From NCBI GenBank assembly GCA_027016965.1, contig JALURI010000161.1, positions 1 to 10,796 of the forward strand: DNA of 10,796 nucleotides. The letters are read 5' to 3'. Made by a program: the position numbers and the translations under genes. The DNA comes from Geoglobus sp. Its GTDB lineage: Archaea > Halobacteriota > Archaeoglobi > Archaeoglobales > Archaeoglobaceae. Of the stretch, positions 1-6,594 are shown piece after piece. Each line of letters begins with the position of its first letter. Within the stretch, counting starts at the first letter, position 1. The notes below the pieces were generated by a model that made no database searches, was not told where the DNA came from, and saw nothing but the letters and a program-made list of their open reading frames with translations.

Positions 1-2
1 AA

Positions 3-320
3 ATGGAATATGTGTATGCTGCATTGTTGCTGCATTCTGCCGGAAAGGATATCTCAGAGGAAAGTGTTAGGGCTGTGCTTGAGGCTGCAGGTGTTGAGGT
101 AAACGATGCAAGGGTGAAAGCTCTTGTTTCAGCCCTTGAGGGTGTGGATATCGATGAGGCTATAAGCAAAGCTGCATTTACACCTGCTGTTGCGGCACCT
201 TCTGCACCGGCAGCTCAGGCAGAGCAAGTTCAGGAAGAAGAGAAGAAGGAAGAGGAGAAGGAAGAAGAGGAGCCAAAGGAAGAAGAAGTTATTGGTGGAC
301 TCGGAGCCCTCTTCGGTTAA
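3..320 (+). CDS. rpl12: Large ribosomal subunit stalk protein L12 (archaeal P1/P2 type)
   Basis: This is the archaeal acidic stalk protein, which forms dimers bound to L10/P0 and recruits translation GTPases to the ribosome. The 105-residue length is normal for the family. The N-terminal dimerisation half begins [15 protein letters not shown] and continues to about residue 60. An Ala/Pro-rich hinge follows (about 61-72), then a Lys/Glu tail (about 75-95) and the diagnostic C-terminal GGLGALFG, the factor-binding tip. The ATG starts only three bases into the window, so its ribosome site and any upstream genes (usually L10, L1 and L11) cannot be seen. The gene is complete. The tail is coded by an almost pure purine stretch on this strand. 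Identification is close to certain. Confidence 0.97.
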   Translation: MEYVYAALLLHSAGKDISEESVRAVLEAAGVEVNDARVKALVSALEGVDIDEAISKAAFTPAVAAPSAPAAQAEQVQEEEKKEEEKEEEEPKEEEVIGGLGALFG

Positions 321-321
321 A

Positions 322-335
322 TTTTTTAATTTTTT
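322..335 (+). terminator. Oligo-T stretch after rpl12, probable intrinsic terminator
   Basis: Two runs of six T separated by AA lie directly after the rpl12 stop codon and directly before the next ATG. Archaeal RNA polymerase terminates at oligo-T on the non-template strand without needing a hairpin, so this fits the end of the stalk operon, at least as a partial terminator. No hairpin is seen. Read-through into the following methylase gene is possible because no separate strong promoter for that gene is evident. Confidence 0.55.
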
Positions 336-935
336 ATGAAAAAGAATCTTGCAATTTTTCTTGAAAGCCTTGATCTTTTTTCAGGTCCCAAGTTGAGACT
401 GGAGCAGTATCCAACCCCATCATCTCTCGCGGCAGAGATTGCGGTGACAGCTTCCATTATTGACTCTCAACAGAATTTTTTTCTCGATCTTGGATGCGGA
501 ACAGGAATTCTCTCTGTGGCGATGGCTTTGATGGGGTTTCAGGTCGTGGGTGTGGATGTTGACAGAGATGCGTTGAAAATTGCTGTGAAAAATTCCAGAA
601 AAGCAGATGTGAATGCAAACTTTATTCAGCAGGATGTGGAGCATTTAGTGGTAAAAAAAAGAGCTGGAATTGTAATGAATCCTCCTTTTGGAATTAAAAA
701 AAGACATGCTGACAGAGTTTTTCTGAAAAAAGCCTTTGAAATAGGTAATGTTATTTATTCAATACACTCTGCAGGTTCTGAAGAGTTTGTAAGAAGAATG
801 GCAGAACTTGATGGATTTCAGGTAACACACATCTGGAAATACAGAATGCCTCTGAAGAAAACATATCACTTTCATCAAAAACAATATAAATTGATACCCG
901 TAGAGGTATTCAGAATGGAGAGGATGTTGAAATGA
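336..935 (+). CDS. METTL5-type (COG2263) rRNA adenine-N6 methyltransferase
   Basis: A 199-residue class I SAM-dependent methyltransferase. Motif I is DLGCGTGILS at about residues 51-60, an acidic SAM-binding loop GVDVD follows, and the catalytic NPPFG motif starts at about residue 115, followed by a KKRHAD segment. NPPF marks amino-group (N6-adenine) methylation, and together with the short length it fits the METTL5/COG2263 family, whose eukaryotic member methylates one adenine in 18S rRNA with the activator TRMT112. A 16S rRNA target here is inferred from the family. The ATG follows the oligo-T stretch and has no visible Shine-Dalgarno sequence. The stop overlaps the next start as ATGA, so translation is probably coupled to csl4. 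Confidence 0.85.
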   Translation: MKKNLAIFLESLDLFSGPKLRLEQYPTPSSLAAEIAVTASIIDSQQNFFLDLGCGTGILSVAMALMGFQVVGVDVDRDALKIAVKNSRKADVNANFIQQDVEHLVVKKRAGIVMNPPFGIKKRHADRVFLKKAFEIGNVIYSIHSAGSEEFVRRMAELDGFQVTHIWKYRMPLKKTYHFHQKQYKLIPVEVFRMERMLK

Positions 936-1468
936 TGGTATTTCCAGGCGATTTTCTGGGATATGCTGAGGAGTACATTCCCGGTTATGGAGTGTATGAG
1001 GAAGATGGTAAGCTGTTTGCTGCAACTGCCGGAAAGGCGATTGTTGAGGAGAAAACTGTAAAGATAGTACCGGTAAAATCAATTCCAGAAGTCAGGAAAA
1101 ATGATGTGGTCGTGGGAAGGGTGGTTGACACAAGGGGAAGTTTTGCCATGGTTGAAATAGGAAGAAAAGAGGGCAGTGATAGGGCACTGAGGCACTATGA
1201 CAGGGGATTTCTTCATGTTTCGAACATGAGTGAGGGTTATCTCAAAAACGTTGAAGATGGTGTCAGATACATGGACATAATCAGAGCGAGGGTTATTGAT
1301 AGCAACCTGAGGCTTTCGATAAAGGAGAGAGAAATGGGTGTGATAAAGGCAATATGCGAAAAATGCAACACCCCACTCCAGAAAGACAAGGATAAGCTTA
1401 AATGTCCGGAGTGCGGGAATGTGGAAAGAAGAAAGATATCGGAATACTACGGCAGAGGGGAGTGGTAG
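932..1468 (+). CDS. csl4: Exosome RNA-binding cap subunit Csl4
   Basis: Csl4 is one of the two RNA-binding cap proteins of the archaeal exosome and guides RNA into the Rrp41/Rrp42 ring. The 178-residue protein has the expected three parts. The N-terminal domain begins MMVFPGDFLGYAEEYIPG (about 1-55). An S1 fold follows (about 57-132; VVGRVVDTRGSFAMVEIG, GFLHVSNMS). The C-terminal zinc ribbon has Cys142, Cys145, Cys158 and Cys161. The start overlaps the methylase stop in ATGA, with a second ATG directly after it that could also be used. The gene for Rpo11 begins one base after this stop. Csl4 next to RNA polymerase or ribosome genes is a known archaeal arrangement. Confidence 0.95.
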   Translation: MMVFPGDFLGYAEEYIPGYGVYEEDGKLFAATAGKAIVEEKTVKIVPVKSIPEVRKNDVVVGRVVDTRGSFAMVEIGRKEGSDRALRHYDRGFLHVSNMSEGYLKNVEDGVRYMDIIRARVIDSNLRLSIKEREMGVIKAICEKCNTPLQKDKDKLKCPECGNVERRKISEYYGRGEW

Positions 1469-1469
1469 T

Positions 1470-1730
1470 GTGGAGATAAAGGTGTTGGAAATCTCAGAAG
1501 ATTATCTGAAGCTCATGATAAAAGGAGAAGACCATACCTATCTCAATTTGCTACAGCATGAGCTTGTAGGTGATGAGGGTGTATTGCTGGCAAAGTATAA
1601 TATTTTACACCCGCTGAAGGACGAGGCTGAGCTCATTGTAAGAACCTCCGGCAAGAGTCCTATTGAGGCAATTAAAGAAGCAAATGAACGGATAATTTTT
1701 AAGATAAATCAGGTATTGTCTCAGCTCTGA
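1470..1730 (+). CDS. rpoL: DNA-directed RNA polymerase subunit Rpo11 (RpoL)
   Basis: This is the archaeal counterpart of Rpb11, which pairs with Rpo3 in an alpha-like heterodimer that seeds RNA polymerase assembly. The family signature HTYLNLLQHELV is present at about residues 21-32, followed by LLAKYNILHPL and a C-terminal helix. I place the start at the GTG at 1470, giving 86 residues beginning (M)EIKVLEIS. An ATG 51 bases earlier is in frame but lies inside csl4 and would add a tail not expected in the family. A GGGGAG sequence sits upstream of the GTG at usable spacing. The last 10 bases overlap the end of the hemK2-like gene on the other strand. Confidence 0.94.
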   Translation: MEIKVLEISEDYLKLMIKGEDHTYLNLLQHELVGDEGVLLAKYNILHPLKDEAELIVRTSGKSPIEAIKEANERIIFKINQVLSQL

Positions 1731-2272
1731 AGTGTTATCTTTACTCCGTAGATCTCTTCAAAAAACAGCTTTATTCTGTCCATGATTTTAAAACTGAACT
1801 CCAGTCTTTCCATTTCTCTGCAAATAGAATTCAGGTTCAGAGAGCTTGCAACAATAATTATACGACCGTTTTGATCAAGATTTACTTTTATCTCTCTCAA
1901 AAACCTTATAGTTAGTTCGACACCGTTCTTTCCACCATCGACCGCTTTCTCAATCCAGTTTCCTTTTTTTTCAAACTCAGTTAGCTCAAGATATGGTGGA
2001 TTGAAGACAATCAAGGTAAATTTGCCTTTAATTCCTCTGGCAAGATCGGTTCTGATACTTTCTATTCCTAACTTTTTCATGCATTTCACAGCATGTGGAT
2101 TTATGTCAGTGGCTATGAGAAATCTACATCTGTCTTTTAAAAAATAAGACACAAACCCACTCCCACCTCCGATCTCGAGGACAGTATCGCTCTTTTTTAT
2201 CTCCCTGAGTGCACATCTTAAAAGCAATTCTGAGTCTTCCTGTGGCTCATAAACGTTCTGACAGTTCTGCAT
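1721..2272 (-). CDS. HemK2/Mtq2-type protein glutamine methyltransferase
   Basis: A small class I methyltransferase of the archaeal/eukaryotic HemK2 (Mtq2) branch, whose members methylate the glutamine of the GGQ loop in the class-1 release factor (eRF1/aRF1), usually with the Trm112 activator. With the start at 2272 the protein has 183 residues. It opens with the family hallmark YEPQEDS (residues 8-14), has the SAM loop EIGGGSG at about 33-39, and the catalytic NPPY at 91-94. The long N-terminal substrate domain of bacterial PrmC is absent, as expected for HemK2. A start 84 bases further upstream is in frame but lies inside ksgA, so I reject it. This start still overlaps the ksgA end by 26 bases. 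The 3' end overlaps rpo11 tail to tail. Confidence 0.87.
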   Translation of the reverse strand: MQNCQNVYEPQEDSELLLRCALREIKKSDTVLEIGGGSGFVSYFLKDRCRFLIATDINPHAVKCMKKLGIESIRTDLARGIKGKFTLIVFNPPYLELTEFEKKGNWIEKAVDGGKNGVELTIRFLREIKVNLDQNGRIIIVASSLNLNSICREMERLEFSFKIMDRIKLFFEEIYGVKITLQS

Positions 2273-2981
2273 AAACTTCTGGAGGAATGTTTTCCGGTCT
2301 TTCATTTTCAAGCTCCTCCGGGATATCCAGTTTAAGAATTTTTGCCACCTTGCCAAATTTCTTTCTTCTTATACTGAATGCAAGTCTCACAAGCCTTTCA
2401 AAATTCTCAAAGTTCCTGACTTCCACCTTAGGCTCCGGTATTATTCTCACAACAGCAGAATCAACTTTTGGTTTTGGGAAGAATGACTGAGCCCTGACGT
2501 ACTCCATTATCTCAGCTTTGCAAAAAGCACTTGCCATCACACTCAGACGTCCGTATTTCTTTGTTCCTGGTGCGGCAACAAGCCTCTCAGCAAATTCTTT
2601 CTGATACATGACAACAGCAAGCTCATATCTGCTCTTCAGAAGTTTAAGGGTTATATCTGTTGATATCTTGTAGGGAATGTTTGATACAAATTTTGTAAAT
2701 TCAGGCCATTCAGTTCCAAAGGCATCTGCGTTGATCAGAATTAACTTGTTATTTTCCAGTTCTTTTCTGAACCTTTTTCCAAGTATTTTTATGAATCTCC
2801 TGTCCTTTTCAATCCCATAAACAATTCCAGCCCTTTCAAGCAGGAACTCGGTCAGATTTCCGGTTCCGCACCCAATTTCAAGAACAGCATCATTTTTGCT
2901 TATGTTTCCGTACTTGACTATCCTCTTCAGAAGATCTCTGTCCTTCAGTATGTGCTGCCCTTCTCTTCTGTAAAACTTCAT
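2247..2981 (-). CDS. ksgA: 16S rRNA dimethyladenosine transferase KsgA/Dim1
   Basis: This enzyme dimethylates two adjacent adenines in the 3' terminal helix of 16S rRNA during late assembly of the small subunit. The 244-residue protein has the N-terminal GQHIL segment (residues 8-12), SAM motif EIGCGTGNLTE from residue 35, NADAF at about 84-88, and the diagnostic catalytic NIPY at 101-104. The C-terminal helical domain (about 175-244) carries FSIRRKKFGK, which is typical of the family. Its ATG overlaps the stop of the upstream DUF655 gene in ATGA, and no Shine-Dalgarno sequence is visible, which suggests translational coupling. KsgA directly after DUF655 is a recurrent archaeal arrangement. 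Confidence 0.96.
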   Translation of the reverse strand: MKFYRREGQHILKDRDLLKRIVKYGNISKNDAVLEIGCGTGNLTEFLLERAGIVYGIEKDRRFIKILGKRFRKELENNKLILINADAFGTEWPEFTKFVSNIPYKISTDITLKLLKSRYELAVVMYQKEFAERLVAAPGTKKYGRLSVMASAFCKAEIMEYVRAQSFFPKPKVDSAVVRIIPEPKVEVRNFENFERLVRLAFSIRRKKFGKVAKILKLDIPEELENERPENIPPEVYAELSERL

Positions 2982-3550
2982 GCGGTAAAGAGTCTGTATT
3001 TTATGGATGGGTTTTTCAGCTCTTCTATTATCCTTGCAACAATTGCTTTTTCTGGATGTGCAAGTCCCTTTACTCTTTCAGAAATATCAACAAAACTCTT
3101 GAAGTGACCTTTCTTTCTCTCCTCTATAATCGCCCACATCAGTTTTTTACCTATTCCCGGGAGAAGTTCAAGCTGATGAAGCCTGGTTGTTATTGGACCT
3201 GCATTGTTATAAAACTCCACAAATCTTTCTTCCTGTTCTTTTACGATATTTTCAAGAACAAATGGAAGTTCAGATTTTGCTGTTGGGGTAAGGTCATCGT
3301 ATCTTAATCTCCTTTTTATTCTATTTACCACATCCCTTTCTCCCTTTCCAATGTAAACTTTTTCCATGATAAGTGGATTACTACCTTTTTTTATGCTAAC
3401 CTCGAGTAGGGTGAAATACTGCTCCCCAACAACCTGAGCCAAGGGCTCTCTTCTGTGAATCGGGGTCCTATCATCGGGATGACCGTAAGGCATAAAGTCC
3501 AATACATACGCATGATCCTCAAGCTTTCTCTTCTCTGTCATAACCACCAT
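2978..3550 (-). CDS. COG1491/DUF655 predicted RNA-binding protein with helix-hairpin-helix
   Basis: A 190-residue protein of the archaeal DUF655 family. No biochemical role is established to my knowledge. Nucleic-acid binding is predicted from an OB-like N-terminal part and a helix-hairpin-helix module. The N-terminal signature AYVLDFMPYGHPDDR lies at about residues 14-28. The LLPGIGKKLMWAIIEERK segment (about 129-146) is a clear HhH motif, followed by a second helical hairpin. It sits between rpo4 and ksgA, so a role in ribosome assembly or RNA metabolism is likely but inferred. An alternative ATG at 3541 (fourth codon) fits better if the TATA-like sequence upstream drives an internal promoter. 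Confidence 0.88.
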   Translation of the reverse strand: MVVMTEKRKLEDHAYVLDFMPYGHPDDRTPIHRREPLAQVVGEQYFTLLEVSIKKGSNPLIMEKVYIGKGERDVVNRIKRRLRYDDLTPTAKSELPFVLENIVKEQEERFVEFYNNAGPITTRLHQLELLPGIGKKLMWAIIEERKKGHFKSFVDISERVKGLAHPEKAIVARIIEELKNPSIKYRLFTA

Positions 3551-3566
3551 CCAATTTAAAATGGAA

Positions 3567-3575
3567 GTATTTAAT
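3567..3575 (-). promoter_or_regulatory. Possible internal TATA box ahead of the DUF655-ksgA-hemK2 genes
   Basis: The 33-base gap between rpo4 and the DUF655 gene is the only real gap in this minus-strand cluster. On the minus strand it holds ATTAAATAC after an A-rich stretch, which resembles an archaeal TATA box. Its centre is about 21 bases from the first ATG and about 30 from the second, so it would suit the second start with a very short leader. The sequence match is modest. Confidence 0.35.
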
Positions 3576-3583
3576 TTTTTCTG

Positions 3584-3934
3584 TTAATTTTTATACTTTT
3601 TCACAATATCCAGAATTTGTTCTATCTCTTCCTGACTTAGAGTGACTCTCTCCTTTGCAAATATCACCCTGACCTCATCGGGAATCTCAGGAAGAATTTC
3701 GGCAATCTTTATCGCCATTTCATCACTTACCAAAGGGAGCATGCTCGCTTCTTCCACAATTTTCCTTGCCTTTTCAGGAGATATCTTGACAACAGCATTA
3801 AGGTAGTTCATGGTTTTTCGTGCTTCAAAAGAAAGCTCACCCTTCTCTTTTCTTTTCGCTATGATATCTTCCATAACGTCCTTTGCCTCTGCAGCTGTGA
3901 TATATTCAAAATCCAGAACCTCTTTGAATGTCAT
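3584..3934 (-). CDS. rpoF: DNA-directed RNA polymerase subunit Rpo4 (RpoF)
   Basis: This is the archaeal homologue of Rpb4. With Rpo7 it forms the stalk of RNA polymerase, which aids open-complex formation and binds the emerging transcript. The 116-residue length is normal. The family pattern is clear: an N-terminal segment around ITAAEAKDVME, the central FEARKTMNYLNAVVKISPEKARKIVEE (about residues 36-62), and the C-terminal HRDC-like helices with PEIPDEVRVIFAKER (about 81-95). It starts one base after the L21e stop, and rpl21e-rpo4-DUF655-ksgA is a recurrent archaeal gene order. The partner Rpo7 is not in this window. Confidence 0.95.
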   Translation of the reverse strand: MTFKEVLDFEYITAAEAKDVMEDIIAKRKEKGELSFEARKTMNYLNAVVKISPEKARKIVEEASMLPLVSDEMAIKIAEILPEIPDEVRVIFAKERVTLSQEEIEQILDIVKKYKN

Positions 3935-3935
3935 T

Positions 3936-4229
3936 TCATGCCCCCACTGGCTTCAGATGTTCTGGCCTTGCAAAAACTATCTTTTTCTTTCCTCCATCTG
4001 TGATTTCAACCAGATAAGCTCTACCTCTTATACCCACAATTTTTCCGGTTCTTCCCTGAAATCTTGGATGGGGCATCCCTTTTTGCGATGCTGACTCTAT
4101 GTCAATGTGAACTGTCTGACCGATTTCAAAGGTCTGCATTACCTTTCTGATCTTCAGACCTTTCTCTCTCACCTTCTTTCTGAGTTTTCTGCCAGATCTA
4201 AACCTGAAACCATGTGATTTCCATCCCAT
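3936..4229 (-). CDS. rpl21e: Large ribosomal subunit protein L21e
   Basis: This archaeal/eukaryotic-type large-subunit protein (eL21) has no bacterial homologue. I choose the start at 4229, giving 97 residues beginning MGWKSHGFRFRSGRKLRKK. A GGAGGT sequence lies seven bases upstream of that ATG, whereas the ATG two codons earlier is too close to it. An N-terminus of this MGxKSHGF type is usual for the family. The KGMPHPRFQGRTGKIVG block (about residues 50-66) is the SH3-like fold signature, and RPEHLKP lies near the C-terminus. The Pus10 stop codon lies just upstream and would share one base with the alternative, earlier start. Confidence 0.95.
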   Translation of the reverse strand: MGWKSHGFRFRSGRKLRKKVREKGLKIRKVMQTFEIGQTVHIDIESASQKGMPHPRFQGRTGKIVGIRGRAYLVEITDGGKKKIVFARPEHLKPVGA

Positions 4230-4234
4230 GATCA

Positions 4235-5377
4235 TTACCTCCGCTTAATCTTGAATGCGGGGGGATTGTATTTAAGATTTCCGTCCTCAAGTCCACCTCT
4301 CACCGCAATTACATCCAGCTTCTCAACATGGCATTCACAGCCGGTTAATTCAAACAGGCTTGGCCTTGTTCTTCCACCATCTCCACTTACGAGTTCTTTT
4401 ATGTACATTCCACTCTCAGAATGGAGTTCTATGACAGCCAGCCTGTTCTTTATAAGAATCAATTTTGCCGAGTACACTCTTCTTTCTCTTATTTTATCTG
4501 ATCGTCTGTGTTCTACTCTTTTTGGCGTTCTCTGACAGATAACAGTATTTTCAAGCCTTTCAAGAGCTTCAATAATTCTTTCCTCCTCAATCTTGCAATC
4601 GAATCTCACAACAGCCCTGTAAATCTTTGAGAAACTTGCATTTTTGAGCTTTACAACATCTCCAGCATTAGCGTAATGGAGCAGCGTCACCTCGATTTTC
4701 CCTCTGGCATTTCTGTTTATCAGAGTTTCAAGCTCTTCCAGATTGACATTTCTTCTTTTTGGCTTTGAAATTTCCAGGATAAAGGGTCTTCCGGTTCCGA
4801 GCATTCTTACGTCAACATCCTCTCTTCCTGCCCCATGGAGAAAACCGTTGTCTCCCTGAAAAAGCTCAACAGCTGGGTTTATTATCAACTCCTCCACACT
4901 CAGATACTTTTTTCCCTGAAAGTTGCAAATCTCACACCCTTTTCCATTGCAGTTTTTGCAAACCCATCTGGTCTGAGAAAGGTCTCTGACCCTCTTGATG
5001 TATCTCCCATAAATGTATATCGATTTCACGTCAATCTCAAAGCTCAGGTCTTCGGGATAGAATGTAATTCTGATATCTCCATTGATTCTCCTCTTTTTTT
5101 CAGTTTTTGCTGAGATGCATTTTATCAGTTCGTTCCTCAGGTAATCCTTGAAGCTATCCTCAATTCCATACCGCTCTCTGAGAAAATCAATCATTGAAGC
5201 TATGCTACCATGAAGTCTGATCCCAAGATCAAAGCTGTCAAACTGGTAATTCTCAAGTTCAGAGGTTATTTTTTCAGTTATCTCATCAAGTCTGTCAAAT
5301 ATGTTTCCGCAGAGAATGCAGTCTCCCTCTGCACCGAAATCAAGCCTTTCAATGCATTTTTTGCATAGCAAAATCAT
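4235..5377 (-). CDS. pus10: tRNA pseudouridine synthase Pus10
   Basis: Archaeal Pus10 makes pseudouridine at positions 54 and 55 of the tRNA T-loop. With the start at 5377 the protein has 380 residues. The N-terminal THUMP-containing region carries a first zinc pair (Cys5, Cys8, Cys20, Cys23) and a second (Cys140, Cys143, Cys148, Cys151). The catalytic block HGAGREDVDVRMLGTGRPF follows, with Asp187 aligning with the catalytic aspartate of pseudouridine synthases. QRTPKRVEHRR and SGMYIKELVSGDGGRT are conserved further on. The ATG at 5377 overlaps the trmY stop as ATGA and has GAGG about nine bases upstream, whereas the ATG at 5386 touches that sequence. All key residues are present. Confidence 0.96.
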   Translation of the reverse strand: MILLCKKCIERLDFGAEGDCILCGNIFDRLDEITEKITSELENYQFDSFDLGIRLHGSIASMIDFLRERYGIEDSFKDYLRNELIKCISAKTEKKRRINGDIRITFYPEDLSFEIDVKSIYIYGRYIKRVRDLSQTRWVCKNCNGKGCEICNFQGKKYLSVEELIINPAVELFQGDNGFLHGAGREDVDVRMLGTGRPFILEISKPKRRNVNLEELETLINRNARGKIEVTLLHYANAGDVVKLKNASFSKIYRAVVRFDCKIEEERIIEALERLENTVICQRTPKRVEHRRSDKIRERRVYSAKLILIKNRLAVIELHSESGMYIKELVSGDGGRTRPSLFELTGCECHVEKLDVIAVRGGLEDGNLKYNPPAFKIKRR

Positions 5378-5961
5378 TTCAACCATCCTCTGTCAATGAG
5401 GTAATTGATGATGGTTACACACTGATCTGCCTGATATGGAGTATCTCCAAGTGAAATGACCTTTTTGGCTCTGTTAAGCACCTCTCTTTCATCCTCCTCT
5501 TTTACACCTGTATGGTCTCCTATCACAAACACCGGCTCAGAAATTTTTGCCATGTGTATGTCATCACCATCCTCTCTCAGATAGTAAATATTTCTGCCGT
5601 TTAATGTGTCAAGAAGTGATGGAAGATCCAGCCTGGATACATACACTCCTGGAGACACCCTGCTCCACTCCTTTTCAGCATGTGTGTTCAGGGCTTTGTT
5701 CAGCATTCCCGCTATGTTCCTCTCATCTGGAGCGAGATATTTGACATCATTTCCTGAGATTTTTATGGTTTTGCAGGGATCCGGTGGTCCTTTAAGTACA
5801 GCGTAAACCGTAACACCCCTTCTGATTTTATGAGATATGAAAAGAGACTGAGAGATAAATCTGCATACGATATCCATTCTTCCTGCTGAGCCTGCAAGGT
5901 CATTCAGATTGAAAGATGAGGTTGTTGCTTTGTTTGCAATCAGAACAAAAATCCTCTCCAT
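5374..5961 (-). CDS. trmY: tRNA (pseudouridine-54 N1)-methyltransferase TrmY
   Basis: TrmY is a SPOUT-class methyltransferase that converts pseudouridine 54, the product of Pus10, to N1-methylpseudouridine in archaeal tRNAs. The 195-residue protein has the N-terminal family segment FNLNDLAGSAGRMDIVCR (about residues 17-34). The knotted SAM-binding region lies near the C-terminus, with VFVIGDHTG at about 144-152 and SLGDTPYQADQC at about 170-181, followed by the family ending NYLIDRGWLK. The gene lies directly upstream of pus10 and overlaps it by four bases, so the two enzymes of one modification pathway should be made together. The upstream small gene ends on the first base of this ATG. Confidence 0.94.
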   Translation of the reverse strand: MERIFVLIANKATTSSFNLNDLAGSAGRMDIVCRFISQSLFISHKIRRGVTVYAVLKGPPDPCKTIKISGNDVKYLAPDERNIAGMLNKALNTHAEKEWSRVSPGVYVSRLDLPSLLDTLNGRNIYYLREDGDDIHMAKISEPVFVIGDHTGVKEEDEREVLNRAKKVISLGDTPYQADQCVTIINYLIDRGWLK

Positions 5962-6182
5962 CAGAGTTTCCCTTCAATTCGGGTCTTTAACTTTTTTCTT
6001 GGCAGTTCGTCCTCGCATACGGGAATCACAGTTACGTAATCTTTATAGAGCCCTCTCATCCACGTCCCTATGTAGTGGATGTGATCAAAACAGACAGGTT
6101 TTTTACATATTGTACATTCTCTCCATGTTATTCCTCTATCCTCCTCCGTTAGATCCTTTCCACATGTTTTGCACTTGAGCAT
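5961..6182 (-). CDS. Small Cys/His-rich (zinc-binding) protein of unknown function
   Basis: I do not recognise this 73-residue protein. It begins MLKCKTCGKD and has Cys4, Cys7, Cys23, Cys26, Cys31, His34, His36 and Cys56. The spacing suggests one or two structural zinc sites, somewhat like a treble-clef or B-box finger. No membrane segment or signal peptide is seen. The start at 6182 is supported by a strong Shine-Dalgarno sequence, GGGAGGTGA, placed four bases ahead and including the stop of the CBS gene. An ATG 54 bases further upstream is in frame but inside that gene. The stop shares one base with the trmY start (TGATG). Its position suggests a link to tRNA modification, but that is inference. 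Confidence 0.85.
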   Translation of the reverse strand: MLKCKTCGKDLTEEDRGITWRECTICKKPVCFDHIHYIGTWMRGLYKDYVTVIPVCEDELPRKKLKTRIEGKL

Positions 6183-6186
6183 GTTT

Positions 6187-6555
6187 TCACCTCCCTGAAA
6201 GAGCCCTGACAAGGTCACTTGCAGTAAAAATTCCAACTATTTCTTCATTATCCATAACGACAAGTCTTCTTACTTTCATGTCTGCCATTATTTTCGATGC
6301 CTCTTCGATTGTATACTCCGGACTCACCGTTATGAGTGGCGAAGATGCATACATCCCAACCCTGTTTTCAAGCCCGTCATCTATTATTGCCTTGGAGAAG
6401 AAATCTCTTTCTGTGAATATTCCGTAGGGTTTTCCGTTCTTTGTTACAATGACACTTCCAATTCTTTTCTCCCCCATGATCCTTGCAATATCCACAACCT
6501 TCTCACTCTCATCAACCATCACAACATCTTTCTCCATGTAGTCTCCAATTTTCAT
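6187..6555 (-). CDS. CBS-domain pair protein
   Basis: A 122-residue stand-alone Bateman module. CBS 1 covers about residues 1-56 (MKIGDYMEKDVVMVDE, IGSVIVTKNGKPYGIFTERDF). CBS 2 covers about 66-122 (SSPLITVSPEYTIEEASKIMADMKVRRLVV, VGIFTASDLV). Such pairs usually bind adenosine nucleotides or SAM and act as sensors. No catalytic domain is attached, so its partner is unknown. The ATG at 6555 is chosen because a TATA box with a BRE lies 25 bases upstream, as expected for a leaderless transcript. The ATG at 6600 would share a base with the divergent gene's start and leave no room for that promoter. It appears to be the first gene of the nine-gene minus-strand cluster. Confidence 0.9.
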   Translation of the reverse strand: MKIGDYMEKDVVMVDESEKVVDIARIMGEKRIGSVIVTKNGKPYGIFTERDFFSKAIIDDGLENRVGMYASSPLITVSPEYTIEEASKIMADMKVRRLVVMDNEEIVGIFTASDLVRALSGR

Positions 6556-6580
6556 GTTCAATATTTGATGAAGAAATCCC

Positions 6581-6594
6581 TTTATAGTTTTCCG
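6581..6594 (-). promoter_or_regulatory. TATA box and BRE for the CBS-led minus-strand operon
   Basis: On the minus strand the sequence reads CGGAAAAC followed by TATAAA, a good archaeal BRE plus TATA box. The TATA element ends 25 bases ahead of the ATG at 6555, so transcription should start at or very near that ATG, giving a leaderless mRNA. The absence of a Shine-Dalgarno sequence there agrees. This is the best promoter visible for the whole CBS-to-hemK2 cluster. It lies in the 44-base gap to the divergent UPF0282 gene. Confidence 0.7.

Noticed and set aside
1419..1469. N-terminal extension of Rpo11 from an earlier ATG
   Set aside because: It lies wholly inside csl4 and adds residues not expected in the family; the GTG at 1470 fits the usual N-terminus.
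5961..6182. The small Cys-rich protein as the missing Trm112 activator
   Set aside because: Its two zinc-ligand groups and tail do not resemble the archaeal Trm112 pattern (N-terminal ILACP-CxxC followed by a CxxC-WYPI ending), so only small size and zinc ligands agree.
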